Positions 9,463-18,453 are shown, counted from the stretch's first letter. The stretch: 64,000 bases of DNA from Salmonirosea aquatica (GCF_009296315.1 NZ_WHLY01000002.1:1674001-1738000), one strand, 5' to 3'. Numbers and translations are program-made. The notes: generated from the sequence alone by a model not told the origin.

Positions 9463-9686
9463 TATTCTTCAAATATAAAACTCCTCTTTGAATTATTAGC
9501 CTAAATGGTGTGAAAATTTTGAGACATGGAAAGTATCCACCTCGTTTTAGAAAGCAACTCAACCCAATTCAGTTTCGGGTACATTATTCCTTTATTTTAT
9601 TCATTTTGTGTTGTCACTTCTTTCTTTTCTCCTGGATCAAATTGGCACTGAAATTGCGGGATATCCGAAAGAAGATTTGAAGGAGG

Positions 9687-12089
9687 ATGAAGAAAAATTA
9701 CAAAGGGTTTTGGTTAATTCTGTTGGGAATACTGGCGTGTGGAACGCCTCTCCGGGCTTCCCACATTCTGGGCGGCAATCTAGTTCTAACCCCCAAAGAC
9801 AACCTCAAAGGTACCTTCACCGTATACGTGGTGTTATACTACGACGCCCAAAGTACCGACCCCAACGCCGAGCAGACGGAACTGACCGTCTCTTTTTTTC
9901 GCAAGAGAGACAATGTACGGCTCAACGACCTGGGCCTGAAGCTGGTAAGTCGGGAACCGCTGGCTTTTACCAATCCTGGCTGCGCTGCTTCCCGCAATTT
10001 GAAAATCAATGTCGTAAAATTTGCCGCTGACATTCAGCTTCCCCTGAGTCAATATGGCGATCCTCAAGGCTACTACATTACCTGGGAACGTTGCTGCCGC
10101 AGCAGTACCGTCGGCAATATTCAGAGTGCTGGTACCTCGGCCCTAGTGCTGTACGGGGAGTTTCCGCCCGTTTCTACGCAGAACAGTTCCCCGGTATTCA
10201 GTCCGGCCAACGGCGAAGTCCTGTGCCGTGACAAGCCCTACACCTTCGCTTCGGGCGCTACCGATCCCGACGGAGATGAACTCCGCTACCGGCTGGAGAC
10301 TCCTTTCACCAGTACGCGCCCGCCTTATGGGATCGATCCACTCGCACCTGCAACAGCCGGGCCTTATCCCCAAATAGAATGGGGAAATGGCTTCAGTATG
10401 ACCAATCCTCTCCCAAGCAGTCCTGCCTTTACTCTAGACTCCAAAACGGGTACCATTAGTTTGACACCCTCCAAAACCGGATTGTTCGTGTATCGGGTTG
10501 TGGTGGAAGAATACCGTAACGGACACAAAGTCGGTGAAGTCCACCGTGACTACCAGATGGTGGTGGTCGACTGCTCTAATGAAAATCCGCCTCCCGTTGC
10601 GCTTACGGAAGCCGACTTTCCTCCCGGCACCTCCGTAGCCGAGGGCGATTCGCTCATCGAAGTTGGCATTTGCCGGGGTGATACGATCAGGCTAAAAGCC
10701 GAAGTCGATAGCCGGTGGGCGTATCAATGGCAGCGCGACGGGGTCAATCTTGAACAGGCCAAGGGAGCCGCCATTACCATTACGCAGGAAGGCGTGTACA
10801 GCGTGGTCAAAACCTTTGCCGACCGCTGTGCCAACACCAGTACCCTCAGTGAGAAATTCGGGGTAAAATACCGCACGCAGGCGCAGGTAGAAATCACACC
10901 CGGCCCCGAAGCCGGGGTGTGTGAAGGTAGCTCGCTCGATTTGAAAGCAAACGTCGGCGGACCGGGCTGGTCGTTCCGCTGGGAGAAGGACGGCACCGAT
11001 CTCGACGGAGCTTCCCTAGGCACATTATCAGGCGTCAGGGAGGCGGGCGTGTATCTGGTGAAAGCTACCGATGTAGTGACACGCTGCGTAAGCAGGGATA
11101 CCGTTGTGGTGACTCTCAATGCTTTGCCACCCGCCCAGCTTAGTATTCCTGCCGTCACGCAACTCTGCCAGGGAGACTCGGTGCAACTGCAGGCCAACCA
11201 GGGATCCAACCTGACGTACGCGTGGTACCGGGACGATGTGGTTCAACCAGATTCCCTGCGTTCTTCCCGTTTTGTCCGTAACGCGGGTATTTATTCGGTT
11301 CAGGTGAAGGATACCACTACCGGCTGCTTCCGGCGTTCGGATACGCTGCGAATCGTGGTCAATCCCTTGCCTGAGGTACTTTTTGACTCCATCCCGCTTG
11401 TCTGCGGCCAGGCCAATACTCGTTTGGCTTTGGTTGCCACTCCAGCGGGGGGTACATTTTCGGGGCGGGGTGTAGAAGGTACCACGTTCGATGCCCGGCA
11501 AGCCGGAGGGGGCAGTCACATAATTACATACAATTACCAGGCTCCTACGGGCTGTAGTGCTACCGCTACCCGTACGGCTCAGGTATTGCCTGCTCCCAGG
11601 GCACTGCTGGGCAGTGGCAAAACTATTCTACAGGGGGATAGCCTGCTGCTCCGCAGTTCTGTGACCGAAGAGGCATCCTACGCGTGGTCGCCGCCGCTGG
11701 GCCTAAATGACCCTACTCTGGCCCAACCCATAGCTTCGCCTGAGCAAACGACTACCTACCTTCTGCGCGTCACAGCGGCCAACGGCTGTTTTTCGGAAAG
11801 TGAAATTCGGATTGTGGTACTGCCGCCGGTCAAAATCCCCAATGGCTTTACGCCCAACGGCGACGGCACCAACGATACCTGGGAAATAGAAAACAGTAGC
11901 GCCTACACCGATTGCGAAGTCACGGTGTTCAACCGCTGGGGTAATACAGTATATGCTTCCAAGGGGTACCACAATGATTGGGATGGCCGAATCAACAACG
12001 AGGAATTACCCAACGCCACCTACTACTACGTCATCAAACTGCACCCTGAGCTACCCGTGAAGAGCGGCAGCGTAACAATATTTAGGTAG
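9687..12089 (+). CDS. Large secreted protein with Ig/PKD-like repeats and C-terminal type IX sorting domain
   Basis: An 800-residue exported protein. A Sec signal peptide ends near residue 24 (GTPLRA-SHILGG). Residues 25-300 form a domain starting SHILGGNLVL that is common in gliding-associated proteins and contains a cadherin-like ATDPDGDELRYRL motif. Residues 310-700 contain about four Ig/PKD-like units, each with a pattern such as CxGDxxxLxAxxxxxxYxWxxDGxxL. The last 85 residues (PNGFTPNGDGTNDTWEI ... NRWGNTVYAS ... DWDGRINNEELPNATYYYVI) are a classic gliding-motility C-terminal (CHU_C, type B) sorting domain, predicted to direct type IX secretion to the cell surface. A strong AGGAGG lies immediately before the ATG. 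Likely adhesin or surface structural protein. Confidence 0.88.
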   Translation: MKKNYKGFWLILLGILACGTPLRASHILGGNLVLTPKDNLKGTFTVYVVLYYDAQSTDPNAEQTELTVSFFRKRDNVRLNDLGLKLVSREPLAFTNPGCAASRNLKINVVKFAADIQLPLSQYGDPQGYYITWERCCRSSTVGNIQSAGTSALVLYGEFPPVSTQNSSPVFSPANGEVLCRDKPYTFASGATDPDGDELRYRLETPFTSTRPPYGIDPLAPATAGPYPQIEWGNGFSMTNPLPSSPAFTLDSKTGTISLTPSKTGLFVYRVVVEEYRNGHKVGEVHRDYQMVVVDCSNENPPPVALTEADFPPGTSVAEGDSLIEVGICRGDTIRLKAEVDSRWAYQWQRDGVNLEQAKGAAITITQEGVYSVVKTFADRCANTSTLSEKFGVKYRTQAQVEITPGPEAGVCEGSSLDLKANVGGPGWSFRWEKDGTDLDGASLGTLSGVREAGVYLVKATDVVTRCVSRDTVVVTLNALPPAQLSIPAVTQLCQGDSVQLQANQGSNLTYAWYRDDVVQPDSLRSSRFVRNAGIYSVQVKDTTTGCFRRSDTLRIVVNPLPEVLFDSIPLVCGQANTRLALVATPAGGTFSGRGVEGTTFDARQAGGGSHIITYNYQAPTGCSATATRTAQVLPAPRALLGSGKTILQGDSLLLRSSVTEEASYAWSPPLGLNDPTLAQPIASPEQTTTYLLRVTAANGCFSESEIRIVVLPPVKIPNGFTPNGDGTNDTWEIENSSAYTDCEVTVFNRWGNTVYASKGYHNDWDGRINNEELPNATYYYVIKLHPELPVKSGSVTIFR

Positions 12090-12112
12090 TGAATAATTGA
12101 TAATGGAGCGTT

Positions 12113-12162
12113 GATAACGATGACAGGTTTTGATCAGCTGATCAAAACCTGTCATCGTTATC
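12113..12162. repeat. Perfect 50-bp palindrome without a loop
   Basis: Two exact 25-base arms meet at CAG|CTG with no spacer (left arm begins GATAACGATGACAGG). It lies between convergent genes, 23 bp after the sorting-domain protein and 44 bp before the end of the NifU-like gene, so it may act as a bidirectional terminator. Lack of a U-tract, modest GC content and complete symmetry are unusual for an ordinary terminator. Confidence 0.9.
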
Positions 12163-12206
12163 GCTAGAACCCAAAAAACACTGTCAACTCTAACTCACTG
12201 GTAATT

Positions 12207-12803
12207 TCAAACTCCCTCCGCTACTACCGTTTTCACACCGGGTACCATGCGGGTCAGCAGATTTTCGATGCCCGATTTGAGCGTCAGGGTCGAAGATGGA
12301 CAGCCGCTGCACGAGCCTTGTAGTAGTACCTTTACGGCACCTGAATCTTCATCGAAGGAATGAAAGTTGATCGCGCCGCCGTCCGACTCCACCGCCGGGC
12401 GTACATACTGGTCCAAAGCTGCCTTGATTTTCTGCACGGTTTCGGTATCATTGGCCTCCACCACCAGCGTGTTGCTTTCTATGGTTTTGGGCTCAAAGAC
12501 CGGCTGGTTTTCTTCAAAGTATATCTTCAAAAACTGCTTGGTATCGTACAGTACCTCTTCCCAGGCGCTGTCGTCATCCTTGGTAATCGTAACGAAATTA
12601 CTCGCAATAAATACCCGCTGCACGTGGGGAAACTGAAAAAGGTCGGCCGCCAGGGGCGAGGCTTTACCCTCTTCCATAGCTGCGGCGTGCGACGGGTAGT
12701 CAAACGACAGTCCGTCAGGTACCAACTCGAAATTCAGGACGAATTTCATGGAATTAGGATTGGGACTCAGTTCCGTATAAATATAGATTGGACGATTCAA
12801 CAT
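12207..12803 (-). CDS. nfuA: NifU-family Fe-S cluster scaffold (Nfu type)
   Basis: A 198-residue iron-sulfur carrier. The N-terminal half (residues 1-95, with TELSPNPNSMKFVLNFEL) is the Nfu N-terminal domain. The C-terminal half is the NifU-C domain, with VRPAVESDGGAINF and the cluster-binding pair in GSCSGCPSSTLTLKSGIE (CxxC at about residues 168-171). It is expected to receive Fe-S clusters and pass them to target enzymes. It is the only gene in its unit; a cysteine desulfurase is encoded far away at 51.8 kb. The symbol follows the domain layout and is tentative. Confidence 0.85.
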   Translation of the reverse strand: MLNRPIYIYTELSPNPNSMKFVLNFELVPDGLSFDYPSHAAAMEEGKASPLAADLFQFPHVQRVFIASNFVTITKDDDSAWEEVLYDTKQFLKIYFEENQPVFEPKTIESNTLVVEANDTETVQKIKAALDQYVRPAVESDGGAINFHSFDEDSGAVKVLLQGSCSGCPSSTLTLKSGIENLLTRMVPGVKTVVAEGV

Positions 12804-12844
12804 ATCTTATTTGAAAATAATAAATGGATAATTTGAAATGCAGG

Positions 12845-12894
12845 TTCTGGTAAATAGCGGGTACCCACCCATGGCCACCCGCTATTTACCAGAA
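12845..12894. repeat. Inverted repeat, 18-bp perfect arms
   Basis: Arms TTCTGGTAAATAGCGGGT (12845-12862) and its exact complement (12877-12894) surround a 14-nt loop. A GGTACC hexamer straddles the arm/loop junction. It sits just upstream of the NifU-like gene start and downstream of rpmA. It would form a long hairpin in either transcript; role unknown. Confidence 0.8.
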
Positions 12895-12925
12895 CATCAG
12901 ATGCCCCGAATTGGTTTGTTCACAG

Positions 12926-12960
12926 AGAAAGCCCACAGGAATGAATCCGGTGGGCTTTCT
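12926..12960 (-). terminator. Probable terminator of rplU-rpmA
   Basis: Ten-base arms AGAAAGCCCA / TGGGCTTTCT with a 15-nt loop, 45 bp beyond the rpmA stop on the minus strand. The tail on that strand is only modestly U-rich, so efficiency is uncertain. Confidence 0.5.
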
Positions 12961-13004
12961 GGTGATCTTATACAATCCGGCCTGGCGATAAAACCAGTCG
13001 AAGG

Positions 13005-13289
13005 CTATGCCTCAGCGGCTTCGGGCTCGGCTACTGCGATGGGTTCAATCGAAACGTACGACTTATTGCCGGCTTTCTTTTTGAACACTACGTGGCCTTC
13101 CACCAATGCAAACAACGTGTGGTCACGCCCCACGCCGACATTGCGGCCTGGATTGTGTTTCGTACCCCGCTGACGGACAATGATGCTGCCAGCCTTGGCG
13201 TGCTGTCCACCAAAAAGCTTAACGCCCAGATATTTAGGATTCGAATCCCGTCCGTTTTTGGAACTACCTACACCTTTCTTATGTGCCAT
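13005..13289 (-). CDS. rpmA: 50S ribosomal protein L27
   Basis: A 94-residue basic protein of the large ribosomal subunit, placed near the peptidyl-transferase centre. The N-terminus [24 protein letters not shown] and the central [26 protein letters not shown] are standard for L27. No cleavable Firmicutes-type extension precedes the AHKKG segment. The C-terminus has an alanine/glutamate-rich tail ([10 protein letters not shown]). It follows rplU by 135 bp on the same strand, the usual L21-L27 order. Confidence 0.97.
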   Translation of the reverse strand: MAHKKGVGSSKNGRDSNPKYLGVKLFGGQHAKAGSIIVRQRGTKHNPGRNVGVGRDHTLFALVEGHVVFKKKAGNKSYVSIEPIAVAEPEAAEA

Positions 13290-13424
13290 GATATTTGTTT
13301 TTTAATATGAATTGCTACTGGCTGATAGCCGATAGCTGATCGCTTTTCTTATTAGTCTTTTGCAAAAATAAACGGGGTCGACTTACCAAGTTAGTAGGTA
13401 TTAACAAGCTATCAGCTCGTACAC

Positions 13425-13736
13425 CTATACTAAAATATCGTCAATCCGGATTTTCGTCAGGTACTGACGGTGACCGTTTTTCTTACGGTAACCCTTGCGG
13501 CGTTTCTTTTTGAAAACGATTACTTTCTCACCTTTAAGGTGTTCCAGAATCGTGGCGTTTACAGTGATACCCTCGATCCCGGGGGCACCGATCTGGATCG
13601 CGCCTCCGTCGTCGACGAGGAGGACTTTGTCGAAAACAAGTGCAGCGTCCGCATCCCCTTCCAGCCTGTGCGTGAAGATGGTGCGGCCCTTTTCTACCTT
13701 AAATTGCTGACCTGCGATTTCTACGATTGCGTACAT
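13425..13736 (-). CDS. rplU: 50S ribosomal protein L21
   Basis: A 103-residue 23S-rRNA-binding protein. The start MYAIVEIAGQQFKVEKG and the C-terminal KRRKGYRKKNGHRQYLTKIRIDDI are diagnostic. First gene of the rplU-rpmA pair. A good Bacteroidota promoter lies 30-60 bp upstream of its ATG. Confidence 0.97.
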   Translation of the reverse strand: MYAIVEIAGQQFKVEKGRTIFTHRLEGDADAALVFDKVLLVDDGGAIQIGAPGIEGITVNATILEHLKGEKVIVFKKKRRKGYRKKNGHRQYLTKIRIDDILV

Positions 13737-13765
13737 GTGTCTAGCTTCTTTTTTGAAATGAGGGG

Positions 13766-13796
13766 CAAAGATAAGGACTTGCGCCTGAATTCACAA
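13766..13796 (-). promoter_or_regulatory. Probable rplU promoter, Bacteroidota sigma-ABfr type
   Basis: On the minus strand TTG (13796-13794) is followed after 20 bases by TATCTTTG (13773-13766), matching the -33 TTTG and -7 TAnnTTTG pattern known for Bacteroidota. The -7 box lies about 30 bp before the rplU ATG. The -33 box is only a three-base match. Confidence 0.5.
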
Positions 13797-13842
13797 TGTA
13801 CGCTCCCGAATTTTTTGAAGGGTACCCTACCTCCCGAGATTT

Positions 13843-14631
13843 TCATTTCGCCTGATCCGCCCGATTCCAGTACAGCACCGTACAAAAATAACCGACGAGG
13901 CTGGTAGCGGCTAGTATCATATAACTCACGCCGTTCAATTGTAATACTGCCTCCTGGCTGATACCGCTGAACAGGCCGGCAATCGTCCATGGAAAATAAT
14001 GCCCGTAGCCTGCTGCCGCAATAATCTGGGCAATCACCGCCATAAAGGACACAAACCCCAGAGGGGCCAGGTACCCTTTCCCCCACAGAGCCAGCAGGGC
14101 AACAGGAGTACCCAGGCTTATGGTCAGCACCGTGGTAATAAGATGATGAGGAAGCATCGCACCGAGTGCCGGAAAAGGAGAACCGGGTAGCTGAACAATC
14201 AGGCCGATCAATAGGCCAATCAGCAGGTTGGAGACCATCAGAGTCAGACACCAAAGCGCATAGACGACGAATTTGGCATGGATAATCCGGGCGCGGGAGG
14301 TAGGTAGTGACAGCAAGTCTTTAGCGGTACCTTCGGAGTACTCCCGGCCAAACAACCAACTCGCCACAAAGCCAAAAATCAGTACCCCACCTACCCCCAT
14401 AGCTTGAGTCAGTAAGCCGAAGTACGATGTCCAGTCCACCGAAAAACTCATCAGCCGCGCCTTGGCACTCAGGGCACCTGCCTGGGCGGTGGCTTCGGGG
14501 TCGGAGAGTATCAGCATAAATACGCCACCCATCAAAGGCGCCAGGCCAAAAGCGGCAATCGTGACCTTAGTAATGGTAGAATGTCTGTTTTTGAGGAGTT
14601 CAGCGCGCAGGGCCGGAAATCGGTTCGTCAT
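13843..14631 (-). CDS. ABC transporter permease (ABC-2 type, BcrB-like)
   Basis: A 262-residue integral membrane protein with six hydrophobic segments. After the first of these comes a conserved loop with SWLFGREYSEGTAKDLLSLPTSR (about residues 90-112), the ABC-2 permease motif found in bacitracin/lantibiotic-resistance type exporters. It lies 6 bp downstream of the ATPase gene on the same strand, so the two form one exporter. Cargo unknown; peptide efflux, membrane stress response or gliding-related export are all possible. Confidence 0.8.
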   Translation of the reverse strand: MTNRFPALRAELLKNRHSTITKVTIAAFGLAPLMGGVFMLILSDPEATAQAGALSAKARLMSFSVDWTSYFGLLTQAMGVGGVLIFGFVASWLFGREYSEGTAKDLLSLPTSRARIIHAKFVVYALWCLTLMVSNLLIGLLIGLIVQLPGSPFPALGAMLPHHLITTVLTISLGTPVALLALWGKGYLAPLGFVSFMAVIAQIIAAAGYGHYFPWTIAGLFSGISQEAVLQLNGVSYMILAATSLVGYFCTVLYWNRADQAK

Positions 14632-14637
14632 CGGATC

Positions 14638-15537
14638 TTACGGCTTGATGGTATGAAGAAAATACGATTCCAGATCCTCCGTGAAGGTATATACCTGGCG
14701 GGGAGGTAAACCTTTCTCTGCCAAGAGTTTTGTAATCATTTCGGGGTTCCTGATGGCTTTTTCGTCCAAAATTTCTATTTCCTGTTCGCTGTTCAGACTG
14801 GCCTCCGTACCTGCTTCGGCCAAGTAAGCGACCGCCCGCGGATTGTCGCGGGTATCTACCAGTACCTTCTGAATCAGTTGTTTAGCCAAATCGTGGGTGG
14901 ATATCTCTTTGACCAACCTACCCTGATGGATGATCGCGACGCGACTAGCTACTTTGGCCATTTCGCTCAGCAGATGACTCGACAGGAAGACCGTCGAGCC
15001 GGTGGACACCAACTCCCGCAACAGCTGTCGCACCTCCACAATTCCCTCGGGGTCGAGCCCGTTCATGGGTTCGTCCAGTATGAGCAGTTTGGGTTCGTGC
15101 ATGAGGGCCTTGGCCAGTCCCAGCCTTTGCTGATTGCCCAAAGACAGTTGCGCCGCTTTTTTATACCTGTACGGGTTCAGTTTGAGCTTTTCGATGATCC
15201 GGTCAATCAGACCGGGGTCTTTCAACTGTCGTAAGTGGTAATAAACTTTGAGGTTTTCAAGTACCGAAAGATTGGGATAGGCATAAGGCGTTTCTACCAA
15301 ATAACCGACCTGATTCCAGGCGTTGAAGGACCGGTTGACCTTTTGACCAAAAAGCCTTACTTCTCCCCCATCGGGTCGGATCATGCCAAGCAACATTCTG
15401 ATCAGGGTAGTCTTGCCCGCTCCGTTCAACCCCAGAAACCCGTACATCTCGCCTTCCTCGACGCGAAGGGAAATCTCATCGACCGCCAGAGTAGGGCCGT
15501 ACTTCTTCGTGAGGGCTGAGGTCGTAATGAATTCCAT
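14638..15537 (-). CDS. ABC transporter ATP-binding protein (BcrA/CcmA-like)
   Basis: A 299-residue ATPase subunit. The Walker A is GLNGAGKTTL (about residues 35-44), the signature LSLGNQQRLGLAKAL (about 132), the Walker B LLILDEPMNGLDPEG, and the switch histidine lies in FLSSHLLSEM. The signature LSxGxxQR with N in place of Q/M is a common variant of the drug/peptide exporter branch. A C-terminal extension of about 80 residues (EKVLVDTR... to HTIKP) is typical of this class. First gene of the two-gene exporter operon. Confidence 0.88.
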   Translation of the reverse strand: MEFITTSALTKKYGPTLAVDEISLRVEEGEMYGFLGLNGAGKTTLIRMLLGMIRPDGGEVRLFGQKVNRSFNAWNQVGYLVETPYAYPNLSVLENLKVYYHLRQLKDPGLIDRIIEKLKLNPYRYKKAAQLSLGNQQRLGLAKALMHEPKLLILDEPMNGLDPEGIVEVRQLLRELVSTGSTVFLSSHLLSEMAKVASRVAIIHQGRLVKEISTHDLAKQLIQKVLVDTRDNPRAVAYLAEAGTEASLNSEQEIEILDEKAIRNPEMITKLLAEKGLPPRQVYTFTEDLESYFLHTIKP

Positions 15538-15720
15538 GGGCTGAATTTTGGTAGAAAGTCATTCCCATTTGAAGAAAGTCGGACAAGGATTAAAAGTACC
15601 TGTTTCCTCGCCCGGCCTCTATCGATTCAGACCGGAAAACAGGGTCATAAAAAATTGGCACAATGATTGAGGTACCCCTACCAGTCTTTGCCATAAACCA
15701 CAAAAATATCCTATTAATTT

Positions 15721-16296
15721 ATGAAAAACACGCTGATAATCTGTATTTTAACTATCACACTAAAAGCTTATGCTCAAAATTCTTTGCCCTATAATCCCGG
15801 CACTTCGCTAGCCCTGGTCGAGAATCCCGTAAAAAAAGAAAAAAATATTTTATCTAAGCCCAAAGGCCTGACGGTACGCGAAGTAAAGTGGTCGGCCCTG
15901 GAAAATCTGTTGAATTCAAATACGGACACTACCTACATCGTTAACTTTTGGGCCACCTGGTGCGGCCCCTGTGTTAAAGAACTCCCTTATTTTGAGCAAC
16001 TCAACCGCAGCTTTGCCGGCCAAAAAGTCAAGATCGTGCTGGTGAGCATGGATTTTGTACAAGACAAGGATAAGCGAGTGGTACCTTTCGTAGAGCGCAT
16101 GCAACTCAAAAACACGGTGTGGCTGCTCAATGAACCCGACGCCAACAGCTGGATCGACCGCGTGGATCCCAGCTGGTCGGGAGCCTTACCAGCTACACTG
16201 ATCCTCAACCCAACGAACAAGAAGAGGGCGTTTTACGAGAAATCACTAAATTACGAAACCTTAGCCCACGCGCTAGGTTACTTTGTCGGTTATTGA
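15721..16296 (+). CDS. Exported TlpA-like thiol:disulfide oxidoreductase
   Basis: A 191-residue protein with a Sec signal peptide (MKNTLIICILTITLKAYAQ). Residues 65-180 form a thioredoxin fold with the active site FWATWCGPCVKELP. It likely reduces or isomerises disulfides in the periplasm, for example in cytochrome c maturation or protein repair. The thioredoxin cis-proline loop is present as ALPATLIL. It precedes a second exported thioredoxin-fold gene by 34 bp, suggesting an operon. Confidence 0.82.
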   Translation: MKNTLIICILTITLKAYAQNSLPYNPGTSLALVENPVKKEKNILSKPKGLTVREVKWSALENLLNSNTDTTYIVNFWATWCGPCVKELPYFEQLNRSFAGQKVKIVLVSMDFVQDKDKRVVPFVERMQLKNTVWLLNEPDANSWIDRVDPSWSGALPATLILNPTNKKRAFYEKSLNYETLAHALGYFVGY

Positions 16297-16330
16297 TTGT
16301 CAAAAGCAATGTTACTCAGGCTATGAAGCG

Positions 16331-16972
16331 ATGAAAAAATATGCAGCATTAATTGTGAGCCTCCTGGTGGGCTGGGGCGCTACGGCAACCGCTTCCAGCC
16401 TGCACCTGAGGTCCGCTTCTTCCCCGGCCGACTACCGGATCGGGGATGCGGTGGCCAATTTCCGATTGAAAAATGTGAACGGCAGTATGGTGTCGCTTTC
16501 TGACTTTTCGGGTCAGAAAGGCGTGATCGTGATATTCACCTGCAACCACTGTCCTTTTTCCAAAGCTTACGAAGATCGGGTCGGTGCCCTGAATGAGCGT
16601 TTTGCCACGCAGGGCTATCCGGTGGTGGCCATCAACCCGAGTGACCCCAAAACCTACGAAGACGATACGTTTGAGCAGGTTCGGGAACGGGCCAAAACCA
16701 AGGGATTCAGCTACCCCTACCTGGTGGATGATACCCAGACCGTAACGCGTGCCTTTGGTGCGTCCCGAACGCCCCAGGCTTATGTCCTCAAGAATACGGG
16801 GGGTACCTTCGTCGTCCAGTACATAGGTACCCTCGACGATAACCCCCAGGACCCGGCCAGCGTGACCAAACGCTACGTGGAAGACGCAGTCGCCAACCTA
16901 CTGGCCGGAAAGCCCGTGGTGGTTACGACGACCAAGGCGATCGGCTGCGCCATCAAGTGGAAGGACGCCTAG
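16331..16972 (+). CDS. Exported thioredoxin/peroxiredoxin-like protein (AhpC/TSA fold)
   Basis: A 213-residue protein. The ATG at 16331 is chosen because it opens a clear signal peptide (MKKYAALIVSLLVGWGATATAS); an upstream in-frame start at 16283 would bury it. The mature part has GDAVANFRLKNVNGSMVSLSDFSG and the redox motif FTCNHCPFSKAYEDR (CxxC). It continues with VAINPSDPKTYEDD and RTPQAYVL, the pattern of thioredoxin-family proteins related to peroxiredoxins. Paired with the TlpA-like gene upstream and ended by a strong terminator. Confidence 0.8.
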   Translation: MKKYAALIVSLLVGWGATATASSLHLRSASSPADYRIGDAVANFRLKNVNGSMVSLSDFSGQKGVIVIFTCNHCPFSKAYEDRVGALNERFATQGYPVVAINPSDPKTYEDDTFEQVRERAKTKGFSYPYLVDDTQTVTRAFGASRTPQAYVLKNTGGTFVVQYIGTLDDNPQDPASVTKRYVEDAVANLLAGKPVVVTTTKAIGCAIKWKDA

Positions 16973-17010
16973 AGACACCGGTCTTTTCCGGCCCTAACCC
17001 AACTCTCGCG

Positions 17011-17041
17011 CGCCGGGGCAGAAATGCTCCGGCGTTTTTTT
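17011..17041 (+). terminator. Rho-independent terminator
   Basis: Ten-base stem CGCCGGGGCA / TGCTCCGGCG (one G-U pair) with a GAAA tetraloop, followed by seven T. It closes the thioredoxin-fold gene pair. Confidence 0.92.
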
Positions 17042-17093
17042 ATCTTGTCAGAAATACGCAATACCTTGGGAATACGTACCTTTCTGGTCTGAA

Positions 17094-18059
17094 ATGTCTG
17101 TCCGTATGATTTTACACAACTCTACTCTCCTCTTCATGTGTGCTTTCGGCCTGGCTTTGCGGGGGTTCGGTCAACCGGGCACCGCCCAGCCGACCATGGG
17201 CCAACCGAATGTCGTCCCCCCCGTATCCAAGACCTTCACGGCTCCGGAAGAATTCACGGGCAATTGTGAAGGACCCGCCGTGGACGCCGATGGTAACATT
17301 TATGCCGTCAATTTTGCCCAGGATGGCACAATCGCTCAAATCAGCCGACGTGGCAAAACGAGTTTTTTCATTACCCTACCCAAGGGTAGTACAGGCAACG
17401 GCATCCGGTTTGGCGATGCCAATACGTTCTATATCGCCGATTTTACGGGCCACAACGTCCTGAAAGCCAATCTAGAAACCCGCGAAGTGACCGTGTACGC
17501 CCATGAACCCCGCATGAACCAACCCAATGATCTGGCCATTACCCGCAGCGGACATATTTTCTGCTCCGATCCTAACTGGAAGGAAGGTACCGGGCAGGTG
17601 TGGCACGTGGCGCCTGGCGGTACGGTCCGTCTGGTAGCCGAAAACATGGGTACCACCAATGGCATCGATATCAGTCCCGATGAGAAGACGCTCTATGTGA
17701 ATGAAAGCGTGCAGCGCAACGTCTGGGCCTTCGACCTGGCCCCGGACGGTACCCTGTCGAACAAACGCCTGCTGCTGAAATTTGAGGAGGGTGGCATGGA
17801 TGGCATGCGCTGTGCCACGAACGGCGATCTGTACATTGCCCGCCACGGCCTGGGTCAGGTAGCGGTGGTTTCCCCGGCCGGTAAGGTTATCAAGACCATC
17901 CCCACCATTGGCAAAAAGGTATCCAACATCTGTTTCGGGGGGCGCAATGGGAAAACCTGCTACATCACTTTGCAGGATCGGGGCTGCCTGGAAACCTTCA
18001 AGGCCAAAACGCCGGGCCGCGAGTGGGTCATGATGAAGGAATTTACCAAAAAACGCTGA
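17094..18059 (+). CDS. Exported SMP-30/gluconolactonase-like beta-propeller protein
   Basis: A 321-residue protein with a signal peptide ending near FGLALRGFGQ. The rest is a six-bladed propeller of the SMP-30/gluconolactonase (LRE) type: NCEGPAVDADGNIYAVNF, NGIRFGDANTFYIADF, QPNDLAITRSGHIFCSDPNW, TTNGIDISPDEKTLYVNES and GGMDGMRCATNGDLYIAR. The acidic and asparagine residues in EGP, PNDL, NGID and DGMR fit the family's metal site. Likely hydrolyses sugar lactones in the periplasm. A second ATG four codons in (17106) is possible as start. Confidence 0.82.
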   Translation: MSVRMILHNSTLLFMCAFGLALRGFGQPGTAQPTMGQPNVVPPVSKTFTAPEEFTGNCEGPAVDADGNIYAVNFAQDGTIAQISRRGKTSFFITLPKGSTGNGIRFGDANTFYIADFTGHNVLKANLETREVTVYAHEPRMNQPNDLAITRSGHIFCSDPNWKEGTGQVWHVAPGGTVRLVAENMGTTNGIDISPDEKTLYVNESVQRNVWAFDLAPDGTLSNKRLLLKFEEGGMDGMRCATNGDLYIARHGLGQVAVVSPAGKVIKTIPTIGKKVSNICFGGRNGKTCYITLQDRGCLETFKAKTPGREWVMMKEFTKKR

Positions 18060-18078
18060 TTGTACGAATTCTACTATC

Positions 18079-18453
18079 ATGCCCTTCCCCATTGATTTTC
18101 GCAAAGCCCTCCGCAGTTTTCGCTACGCCGGGAAAGGCATAGCGGATCTTTTCATCTTTGAAAACAACGCCCGCATTCATCTTTTCGTGGCGATAGCCGT
18201 TTTGGGAGCGGGTTTTTATTTCCGACTTTCGCCGACCGAGTGGGCCTTGATCGTTACACAGATTGCGCTGGTATGGGCGGCCGAAGCTTTCAATACAGCC
18301 CTCGAGAAGCTGGCCGACGCCGTATCGCCCGAGTACCACCCGCTCATCAAATCGGTGAAAGATCTGGCCGCCGGCGGGGTCCTGATCGTGGCCATTTCGG
18401 CGGCAATCGTAGGTGCCCTTATTTTTTATCCAAAACTACTATCACTATTTTGA
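18079..18453 (+). CDS. dgkA: Diacylglycerol kinase family protein (DgkA; possibly undecaprenol kinase)
   Basis: A 124-residue integral membrane kinase with three membrane helices. It has the DgkA-family motifs FENNARIHLFVAI (position of the metal-binding Glu), EAFNTALEKLADAV and HPLIKSVKDLAAGGVLI. It phosphorylates diacylglycerol or undecaprenol at the inner membrane, feeding lipid-carrier recycling. It follows the SMP-30 gene by 19 bp, and its stop overlaps the likely TTG start of the next gene. Confidence 0.88.
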   Translation: MPFPIDFRKALRSFRYAGKGIADLFIFENNARIHLFVAIAVLGAGFYFRLSPTEWALIVTQIALVWAAEAFNTALEKLADAVSPEYHPLIKSVKDLAAGGVLIVAISAAIVGALIFYPKLLSLF

